Assembly (NCBI GenBank): GCA_003551905.1
Contig: PUNT01000038.1
Location: 1-37,639 of the forward strand
Direction: 5' to 3'
DNA from: Halanaerobiales bacterium
GTDB taxonomy: Bacteria; Bacillota; Halanaerobiia; B1SED10-174
Length of the DNA: 37,639 nt
Shown here: positions 5,612-11,324 of the stretch, one piece after another
How positions within the stretch are numbered: position 1 is the first letter of the stretch
How the letters are laid out: every line of letters starts with the position of its first letter
Program-made: the position numbers and the translations under genes
The notes under the pieces: generated by a model
What the model was told of the DNA's origin: nothing
Seen by the model: the letters and a program-made list of their open reading frames with translations, nothing else
Databases searched by the model: none

Positions 5612-7123
5612 ATGGCAAAGAGATTTCTGTTATATTCCCTGTTATTACTGGCAATTCTTCTGACATATCCCCAGGAATGCTATGCTCTTGGGGTTCGTCC
5701 CCTGGTTATTGACCTGGATCTGGAACCGGGTGATAGAGCTACCTTTGAGCTGGAGCTTACCCCTGGAGAACAAGGTCGGACAGTGAAACTGGGTTTATTT
5801 GAACCAAGACAGCTCCTTACCGGTGGTTTGGAATACCGGCAGGCAACTCCCCAAGAGTATTACCCAATTGGCTGGCTGGACCTGCCGGAAGAGGTTACAG
5901 TACCGCCTGGGGAGAATGTTACAGTGGAGTGCCAGGTAAGGGTTCCCTATGATGCCTTCGGTTCCAACACTGTGATCATCATGGTTGAGCCCGGGGTTGA
6001 AGATGCTGAAACCGGTATTGTTTTCCGGGTCAGGTATGCTGTGCGAGTTAATATCAATGTTCCAAGACCGGGCTTAAGAGCCCAGATAGATATTGAGGAT
6101 TTTTTCCTGGAATCAGATGAAGAAGGCAGGCCTCAGGTGGTAGCCCATGTGAAAAATCCTTCCCCCCTCCACTACAATACCACTGCTGAGGTTACCATAA
6201 GAGATGAGAACCGGCGGCTGGTGGAAAGGGTGGCAATGAATTCCCAGGCTGGCTGGCAGGCTGGCCGGGGAACAAGCAGAATTTATGCTGGTGCAGAGGT
6301 GGTCTTGTTGGGGGAAGTAACTGAATATCTGGCGCCCGGGGAATATGATCTCCGTCTCTTTATAAATTTTGCTGATGGCAGGCAGTCCATTAGTTCTAGC
6401 AGAGTTAGTGTGGAGGAAGGGCAGTTTGTGCAGCCCCGGGAATATTTACGTTTTTCACCGCAAGTCGTTGAGGATAGTTTGCGGCCAGGAGCTTCTTTAA
6501 CTCAAGCCTTGCAGCTGGAGAACCGAAGTGGAGATCCTGTATTTGTGGAGATTAGAACCCAAAAAATTGAGCAGGAATATCCCCATTGTGTTTTTGATTC
6601 TTTTGGTATTGAATTCCGTGGAGGGCGTGATTTTGAGCTGGCACCTAACCGATCAACAAGGACAGTTTTAATCAGCCGTTCTCCCCGGAATATAGAGGTG
6701 GGGGGCTATTATGGCTACCTCAATATAGATGTTTTCTCTAAGGAAAGGGAGCTTCTGGAAACCCATCAGATTCCCTTCAGCATTACTGTGGGTGAAGTGG
6801 AGGAGTATGAAGGGGCAATCAGGAGTGTTGAGTACGATTATTTTACAGAAGAATATCTCTTTAGTGTTTATTTGCTGAATAAAAGTAAAGTCCACATGGT
6901 ACCCACTGGAGTGCTTTATCTCATAGATGAGGACGGAGATGTGGTAAGGTCAATGAGACTGGATATGCAGGAAGGGCAGTTGAACATACTTCCCCAGAAG
7001 GGAGCTATACTCACAGGAACTGCCCGAGATTTAGAACCGGGTGATTATACAGCGAGAATTGTAATAAATTATGAGAATCAGGAAGTAACATCTGCAGAAA
7101 TACCTTTAAATATTAAGCCATGA
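5612..7123 (+). CDS. Exported, internally duplicated protein resembling a periplasmic pilus chaperone
   Basis: I prefer ATG 5612 (SD GGAGAAGG, then a clean signal peptide ending CYA at residue 24) over the in-frame ATG 5567, which overlaps the right arm of a hairpin. The 503-residue protein consists of two repeats. Residues about 26-150 and 278-395 each resemble the N-terminal Ig-like domain of PapD-type chaperones (VRPLVIDLDLEPGD; LRFSPQVVEDSLRPGA), with a Pro-Gly-rich turn and terminal strand (FRVRYAVRVNINVP; HQIPFSITVGEV). Residues about 157-268 and 401-500 are a second repeated domain, each ending in PGEYDLRLFINF or PGDYTARIVINY. Next comes a secretin gene, with no usher. A role in folding or guiding the secreted subunits is inferred. 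Distant alternatives are other Ig-like exported proteins such as DUF916-type scaffolds. Confidence 0.65.
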   Translation: MAKRFLLYSLLLLAILLTYPQECYALGVRPLVIDLDLEPGDRATFELELTPGEQGRTVKLGLFEPRQLLTGGLEYRQATPQEYYPIGWLDLPEEVTVPPGENVTVECQVRVPYDAFGSNTVIIMVEPGVEDAETGIVFRVRYAVRVNINVPRPGLRAQIDIEDFFLESDEEGRPQVVAHVKNPSPLHYNTTAEVTIRDENRRLVERVAMNSQAGWQAGRGTSRIYAGAEVVLLGEVTEYLAPGEYDLRLFINFADGRQSISSSRVSVEEGQFVQPREYLRFSPQVVEDSLRPGASLTQALQLENRSGDPVFVEIRTQKIEQEYPHCVFDSFGIEFRGGRDFELAPNRSTRTVLISRSPRNIEVGGYYGYLNIDVFSKERELLETHQIPFSITVGEVEEYEGAIRSVEYDYFTEEYLFSVYLLNKSKVHMVPTGVLYLIDEDGDVVRSMRLDMQEGQLNILPQKGAILTGTARDLEPGDYTARIVINYENQEVTSAEIPLNIKP

Positions 7124-7136
7124 AAGGGGCATAAGG

Positions 7137-8303
7137 ATGCGAATTACTGGTATAGGGTTGTTGGTTTTCCTGCTTTTAGTGAGTTTGCCTGTTATGGCTG
7201 AGGAAGAAGAGCTCCTGGTTTCTACCCTGTTTTTTGAAACGGATATCAGAGAAGCCCTGGATGAGCTGGCCATGCAGACCGGTGTCAACATTATTTTTGA
7301 TGATTCTGTCCGGGGAACGGTGACTCTGGATCTGGAGGATGTGCCCCTGGAAAGGGCCCTGCGCATGGTACTCATCAGTGGCGGATATTCCTTCCGGAAA
7401 ATTGAAGACTTTTACCTGGTAGGCTTGCCGGATCCTCGCAGTCCAGCTTTTCAATCACTTTCTGAGACAGAGACTATAAAGCTGGAGTATTTAAGCACCC
7501 AGCATGCCATGGAACTAACCCCATCTTTCTATGAAGATTTTCTCAAAGTGAGCCATGATCAGAACATGATTACCATTACTGCGCCTTTAGAGATTATAGA
7601 AAGTTTCAAGGAACATCTGCAGAAAATAGATGTTCGCCCTCGTCAGCTGCAGATAAAGGTTCTGGCAACAGAGATATCAAAAGGAGCCCTGCAGGAATTA
7701 GGGACCAGTGTTCTGGAGTATTCTTTTGAGGCCGGGCAGGAGGTTAAGGATGATTGGCTTACCAGTTTCGGCATGGAGCTGGGAAAGATTACCCTGGAAA
7801 CCGATGTTTTTGGAAAACTCCTGACCGATTTACATATGCTGGAGGGGGAGGAAAGGGCAGAAATAACTGCAGATCCCTGGGTAGTGGTAGCTGACCGGCA
7901 GCAGGTAGATCTCTTCGTTGGTGAAGAACAGATTATTATCCTTGAACCTGAAGGAGCCCCGGCCCGTATTGAACGGGTGAATGTGGGGGTGCTTCTAAAC
8001 ATAGTGCCGGAAATATTAAATGACGAGGAAATACGCCTTGCAATATCGCCGGAGATCAGTCATCTCAGGGGTGAAGAGCCCAAGGGGCTGAGCATCAGAA
8101 GAAGCGAACTTTCTACCACTGTTTATGCCAGAGATGGACAAACCCTGGTTCTGAGCGGCATTACTATTGAGGAAAAACTGGAGCAAGCCAGGGGTTTTCC
8201 TGTTCTCAGGAATATTCCAATTCTGCGCTGGATATTTGGCCTGGAGGAAGAAACGGTGGTAAAAAGAGAACTCCTTCTTTTCATTACCCCGGAAATTATC
8301 TGA
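7137..8303 (+). CDS. Short secretin (GspD/PilQ-type outer-membrane channel)
   Basis: The 388-residue protein has a signal peptide (ITGIGLLVFLLLVSLPVMA), an STN-like domain at about residues 30-80 (IREALDELAMQTGVNIIFDD, then VTLDLEDVPLERAL), a short N1-like domain at about 105-155, and a secretin core to the end. Core hallmarks are visible: VGVLLNIVPEI, VYARDGQTLVLSGI, the lip motif PVLRNIPILRWIFG, and a final strand ELLLFITPEII. Secretins form large ring channels in outer membranes in type II/III secretion, type IV pili and competence. This one is shorter than GspD or PilQ, and no ATPase, pseudopilin or inner-membrane component is present in the window. The ATG sits 13 bp after the chaperone-like gene, so they are co-transcribed. 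Confidence 0.85.
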   Translation: MRITGIGLLVFLLLVSLPVMAEEEELLVSTLFFETDIREALDELAMQTGVNIIFDDSVRGTVTLDLEDVPLERALRMVLISGGYSFRKIEDFYLVGLPDPRSPAFQSLSETETIKLEYLSTQHAMELTPSFYEDFLKVSHDQNMITITAPLEIIESFKEHLQKIDVRPRQLQIKVLATEISKGALQELGTSVLEYSFEAGQEVKDDWLTSFGMELGKITLETDVFGKLLTDLHMLEGEERAEITADPWVVVADRQQVDLFVGEEQIIILEPEGAPARIERVNVGVLLNIVPEILNDEEIRLAISPEISHLRGEEPKGLSIRRSELSTTVYARDGQTLVLSGITIEEKLEQARGFPVLRNIPILRWIFGLEEETVVKRELLLFITPEII

Positions 8304-8313
8304 GGAGGAAATT

Positions 8314-9594
8314 ATGAAACAAAAAGCGGTATTCTTCCTTATTACTGGAGCTTTACTCATGGCAGCGTTGTTTCCGGGACAGGTTGAAGGTGCTCTTCAT
8401 CTAACTCCCCTGCCTCATGTAGAAGGTGAAGAGGTTGAGCCTGCACATCTAGATTCCCTGCTCATTGCCTATAGCCTTAAAATAGTAGAACTCACAGATT
8501 ATTACCACAACATCTTTGGCCTGGAAAGGTTAGAAGTTAGCTATCCAGATCATCCCGGCAGCCTGGCCATTTTATATGACACAGAACTGGGAGAGCTCAT
8601 GGCTAGGGTTCCTTATGCCAGCCTTGTTATGAGAGTTCAAGAAAAGCTGGATAGGGAGAGTTACCTGTCATCTCCCTGGATAGTTTGTGCTCCTGGACAG
8701 GTTGCAAAAATGGGTGTTATTCATGAAGATATTGGCTCGGATAAGCCCGGGCCAGGGTTGGAAGTATTATTTGATCCTGAAAGAATAGATGAGGATAGAG
8801 GTAGTGTGCTTACCCATATTGAGCTTACTGACCATGGGACCGCAGCAAAACTAAGCACTCAGCTGTGGTTAACTGAACAACCTCAACCACTGGCAGTGGT
8901 AACAGTTAAAGATAAGGATTATCAAAGAGGTTTTACCCGGGAGAGGAGAGTTAAAGAGCGGTACTTTGCAGTTTATGGTGCTGCAAAATTTTTGCATCAG
9001 CTCCCTCAGGATAAAACATTTGCCATTGCCGGTCTGGATAACATGGCAGAACTTTTCTGGCCGGAGCCGAAAAGGGAACTGGATAGCATGTTCATTATAA
9101 CACTCCCCCTCGCTGGCCAGGAGGATTATCTGGATCTTTTTCTATCAGCCTGGGTGACAGAAGAAAATCTTTTAAGTGTTGTTGTGCAGAATATCAATCC
9201 TGGTTTTGAAATTGGATTTGAACAGAGAATAATGTCCGGTGATCTACGTTTTGGTTTGCGTTTAATTCACTTTGGTCCGGATGATCCTTTTATAGGATTT
9301 GGTTTCAGTGATGACACAGAGCCTATAAATAATGTTCATCTGTATGCTGGACTTTATCCCCTTATGTATTCTTGTAAAAGAGGGAAAATGTCTGCACCAT
9401 ACTGGTGGGCTGGCAGTCTTTTAAAGCATGAGGGTTTTATGCTGGAATTTAGTTATTCTTCAGCTGGAGATTATCAGAACTTCATGGGGCGTACTGGTTA
9501 TGAACTGGCTGATAATTTCCTGCCAGTGCTGGAATATCGTACCAATCTTGAGGGGAGATGGAGCGTTAATATGGGTTTCAAGAAGGAATTTTAG
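8314..9594 (+). CDS. Exported protein with a beta-barrel-like C-terminal half ending in Phe
   Basis: The 426-residue protein starts 10 bp after the secretin stop, with AGGAGG 5 nt upstream of the ATG, and has a signal peptide (KQKAVFFLITGALLMAALF, cleavage near VEGA). Residues about 30-260 look globular. From about residue 265 on there are repeated amphipathic strands (LFLSAWVT; LLSVVVQNI; FEIGFEQRI; LRFGLRLIHFG; VHLYAGLY; FMLEFSYSS), and the last strand RWSVNMGFKKEF alternates hydrophobic residues and ends in Phe. That terminal signature is the one recognised by the BAM machinery in outer-membrane barrels. I do not recognise a family. It could be the outer-membrane partner or pilotin-like component of the secretin. 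The barrel assignment is an inference from pattern alone. Confidence 0.6.
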   Translation: MKQKAVFFLITGALLMAALFPGQVEGALHLTPLPHVEGEEVEPAHLDSLLIAYSLKIVELTDYYHNIFGLERLEVSYPDHPGSLAILYDTELGELMARVPYASLVMRVQEKLDRESYLSSPWIVCAPGQVAKMGVIHEDIGSDKPGPGLEVLFDPERIDEDRGSVLTHIELTDHGTAAKLSTQLWLTEQPQPLAVVTVKDKDYQRGFTRERRVKERYFAVYGAAKFLHQLPQDKTFAIAGLDNMAELFWPEPKRELDSMFIITLPLAGQEDYLDLFLSAWVTEENLLSVVVQNINPGFEIGFEQRIMSGDLRFGLRLIHFGPDDPFIGFGFSDDTEPINNVHLYAGLYPLMYSCKRGKMSAPYWWAGSLLKHEGFMLEFSYSSAGDYQNFMGRTGYELADNFLPVLEYRTNLEGRWSVNMGFKKEF

Positions 9595-9661
9595 AATAAA
9601 TGTCATATCTCACTTATCAGAAACATACACCTGTACAGGTTATTTTTGTAAGTTTTCCAGT

Positions 9662-9688
9662 AAAAAGTTCTCATATGCAGGACTTTTT
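9662..9688 (+). terminator. Rho-independent terminator after the surface/secretion operon
   Basis: AAAAAGTTCT and AGGACTTTTT form a 10-bp stem (one U-G pair) around CATATGC, ending in T5. It closes the transcript of the secretin operon before the divIC-like gene. Confidence 0.7.
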
Positions 9689-9745
9689 GTGAGTTTGTAG
9701 AAGTACAAATAACCGCTACTGCTGAAATCAGGGGGGTTCAGGGAG

Positions 9746-10018
9746 ATGGGTAAAAAGCACAGGATAGTTCTCATTATATGCTTAATATTTTTTCTATATC
9801 TTTCCTATCAGTATGCCGGTAGTTTTACCTATTACCTGGACATGCAGTGTGAACTGGAAAATCTGGAGGAAAAACAGGCTGATTTAATAGAGGAAAAGCA
9901 AATGCTGGAAGAAATGCTGACCAGGGTAGACAGCCAGGAATATATAGAGAAAATAGCCAGAGAAGAACTGGGGCTGGTAAAGGAGGGTGAAGTGCTGCTC
10001 ATATTCATTGATGATTGA
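9746..10018 (+). CDS. divIC: FtsB/DivIC-family septum formation protein
   Basis: The 90-residue protein has one N-terminal membrane span (IVLIICLIFFLYLSYQYAG, about residues 6-24) followed by a coiled coil (LENLEEKQADLIEEKQMLEEML) and the family ending YIEKIAREELGLVKEGEVLL. DivIC/FtsB forms a complex with FtsL and DivIB/FtsQ that activates septal peptidoglycan synthesis at the division site. Position directly before an S1-domain gene, in a block leading to spoIIE, tilS and ftsH, matches the usual Clostridia order for divIC. The ATG follows a GGGAG motif closely. Confidence 0.85.
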   Translation: MGKKHRIVLIICLIFFLYLSYQYAGSFTYYLDMQCELENLEEKQADLIEEKQMLEEMLTRVDSQEYIEKIAREELGLVKEGEVLLIFIDD

Positions 10019-10023
10019 TTTGA

Positions 10024-10052
10024 TTGACAGCAGATGCCTGGTTGGGTATAAT
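10024..10052 (+). promoter_or_regulatory. Consensus SigA promoter for the S1-domain gene
   Basis: TTGACA (10024-10029) and TATAAT (10047-10052) match the SigA consensus perfectly with a 17-bp spacer, starting 6 bp after the divIC stop. This is the strongest promoter match in the window and should give a leader of about 50 nt that contains a small CGGG/CCCG hairpin. Confidence 0.88.
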
Positions 10053-10109
10053 TAGAGGACGGGAGATCCCGAAATTTATTACCATAACAGAGGAGGAGTT
10101 TTGTTAGTT

Positions 10110-10487
10110 ATGTCAATTGAGGTAGGCAGCGTCGTCGAAGGCGTTGTTACCGGCATCACTGATTTTGGAGCCTTCGTCGAGCTGGAAAAAGGAAAAACAG
10201 GCCTGGTACACATTTCTGAAGTAGCGCATACTTACGTTAAAGATGTGAATAAACACCTTAAAGTTGATGAAAAGGTTAAAGTTAAAGTCATATCCGTAGG
10301 TACAGATGGGAAAATAGGTTTGTCCATAAAACAGCTGCAAACACCGCCAAAGAAACGCACAAAGCAGGAAAGCCTATCTTTTGAAGATAAATTGGCCCGA
10401 TTCTTCAAAGAAAGCGACGAAAAATTGCAGGAACTCAATAACGATGGACGTCAGAATAGTAAAAAGAGGAATGCCGAAAAACGCTAA
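10110..10487 (+). CDS. yabR: S1-domain RNA-binding protein (YabR-like)
   Basis: A single S1 OB-fold fills residues about 1-72 (VGSVVEGVVTGITDFGAFVEL; GLVHISEVAH; VKVKVISVGTDGKIGLSIK) and is followed by a basic, low-complexity tail of about 50 residues ending KKRNAEKR. The family, YabR and its relatives, binds RNA and probably associates with ribosomes or mRNA; its exact role is unsettled. I choose ATG 10110, which gives the family's usual MSIEVGSVVEG start; the in-frame TTG 10101 lies too close to AGGAGGAG (10091-10098). The gene stands alone between a strong promoter and a strong terminator, so it is probably an abundant monocistronic product. Confidence 0.88.
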   Translation: MSIEVGSVVEGVVTGITDFGAFVELEKGKTGLVHISEVAHTYVKDVNKHLKVDEKVKVKVISVGTDGKIGLSIKQLQTPPKKRTKQESLSFEDKLARFFKESDEKLQELNNDGRQNSKKRNAEKR

Positions 10488-10492
10488 TCCCT

Positions 10493-10516
10493 AAACACCC
10501 CCTGAGGGGTGTTTTT
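10493..10516 (+). terminator. Rho-independent terminator of the S1-domain gene
   Basis: AACACCCC and GGGGTGTT pair around CTGA and run into T5. The SD of the next gene starts 5 nt downstream, so the following gene depends on read-through or on a promoter I did not find. Confidence 0.88.
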
Positions 10517-10530
10517 CATTGGGGAGGTTG

Positions 10531-11055
10531 ATGAGAATAGAGCATTTGAGGAATGTGGTGAGTTTTCAACTGGGAAGACCTGCTGTGGGAGAATTTACTG
10601 TGTTGAGATTCTGCCATTATGGGTATCCTCTGGCAATCCTCAACAAACCTTTCCCTGAAGGCTGGGATGGGCCAGTTTTTACCACCTGCTGGTGGCTCAC
10701 CTGTCCCCTGCTGCAAAAGGATATTCAGCGACTGGAGGGAGCTAGCTATCTAAAAAAAATGGCAGGACTGCTTCCAGAAAAACAGGAGGAATATTATCGT
10801 AAAAAAGCAAGGGAAAAACGTCTTCAGCTTTTGAGTCCTTGGGAGATAAGGTTTTTGCAGGAACAGAAACCCCATATACTCCGTGATTTCTTATGCCGGG
10901 GAATTGCTGGTGAAGAAAATCCTGGCCTTAAATGCTTGCATGCCCACTATGCTTTTTATCTCATGTTTCCAGAATATAAACTGGGTAGGGAGATTGATAA
11001 GATCCTGCCGGGCCGGCTGGAAAGAAGATGTGGTGGGAGATGCCGACTGGGGTAG
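10531..11055 (+). CDS. DUF501-family protein
   Basis: The 174-residue product has the landmarks of DUF501: RPAVGEFTVLRFCHYGYP near the N-terminus, TTCWWLTCPLLQKDIQRLEG, and the C-terminal GIAGEENPGLKCLHAHYAFYL with its conserved Cys and two His. Function is unknown; the conserved Cys/His residues suggest metal binding or catalysis. From memory, in Actinobacteria the family lies beside the FtsB-like septum gene and a Ppx/GppA phosphatase, and the same FtsB-like neighbour is present here two genes upstream. ATG 10531 follows GGGGAGG (10521-10527) at short spacing; the in-frame TTG 10519 overlaps the SD and is unlikely. Confidence 0.8.
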   Translation: MRIEHLRNVVSFQLGRPAVGEFTVLRFCHYGYPLAILNKPFPEGWDGPVFTTCWWLTCPLLQKDIQRLEGASYLKKMAGLLPEKQEEYYRKKAREKRLQLLSPWEIRFLQEQKPHILRDFLCRGIAGEENPGLKCLHAHYAFYLMFPEYKLGREIDKILPGRLERRCGGRCRLG

Positions 11056-11080
11056 TTTTCTTTATATTTACCTGTGGGTA

Positions 11081-11109
11081 TTGACCCACCCCTGCATTTA
11101 TAATATAAT
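11081..11109 (+). promoter_or_regulatory. SigA promoter for tRNA-Met
   Basis: TTGACC (11081-11086) and TATAAT (11104-11109) with a 17-bp spacer. The predicted start near 11116 precedes the tRNA by about 36 nt, and the leader begins directly with the hairpin at 11117-11134. Confidence 0.75.
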
Positions 11110-11116
11110 ATGTATG

Positions 11117-11134
11117 CAGCAGCCAGTGCTGCTG
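11117..11134 (+). other. Hairpin in the tRNA-Met leader, terminator-like
   Basis: CAGCAGC and GCTGCTG form a 7-bp stem with the loop CAGT, followed after TCTAAA by six T. It may end transcription coming from the DUF501 gene, or it may be the 5' end of the tRNA precursor. The T run is displaced by six bases, so termination is probably partial. Confidence 0.5.
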
Positions 11135-11151
11135 TCTAAATTTTTTAAGGT

Positions 11152-11228
11152 GGCGGTGTAGCTCAGGTGGCGAGAGCATGCGGTTCATACCCGCAGTGTC
11201 CGGGGTTCGAATCCCTGCACCGCCACCA
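11152..11228 (+). tRNA. tRNA-Met (anticodon CAT), elongator type
   Basis: The 77-nt gene folds as a cloverleaf: acceptor stem GGCGGTG/CACCGCC, D arm with GCTC/GAGC, anticodon stem TGCGG/CCGCA with loop TTCATAC (anticodon CAT), T arm with GGTTCGAAT, discriminator A and an encoded CCA. The paired first base and the acceptor sequence match elongator tRNA-Met of Bacillus and relatives rather than initiator tRNA. A lysidine-modified isoleucine tRNA also has CAT but usually a different acceptor stem. Confidence 0.93.
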
Positions 11229-11237
11229 ATACGATTT

Positions 11238-11262
11238 AAAGAGGTATAGCCTCTTTTTTTTT
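11238..11262 (+). terminator. Rho-independent terminator of tRNA-Met
   Basis: AAAGAGG and CCTCTTT pair around TATAG and continue into a run of about ten T, ten bases after the CCA end. Confidence 0.9.
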
Positions 11263-11324
11263 TATAAACCTCTCCCCAATTACCAGCAAATGTATTATAA
11301 TGGGATTATATGGGAGGGGTGATG

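Noticed and set aside
2204-7123. Interpretation as a WxL/DUF916 cell-wall protein locus of monoderm Firmicutes
   Set aside because: No WxL motif is found in the small proteins, and the secretin and barrel-like gene do not belong to such loci. A remote Ig-like similarity of the chaperone-like protein to DUF916 remains possible.
7137-9594. A complete type II secretion or type IV pilus operon
   Set aside because: No ATPase, inner-membrane platform, prepilin peptidase or pseudopilin with an N-methylation site is encoded in the window.
9428-9700. 90-codon frame on + running past the end of the barrel-like gene
   Set aside because: It is an out-of-frame shadow of the gene at 8314-9594 with no SD.
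11291-11301. TATAAT before spoIIE as a SigA or Spo0A-dependent promoter
   Set aside because: No -35 box at a usual distance and no convincing 0A box (TGTCGAA type) nearby.
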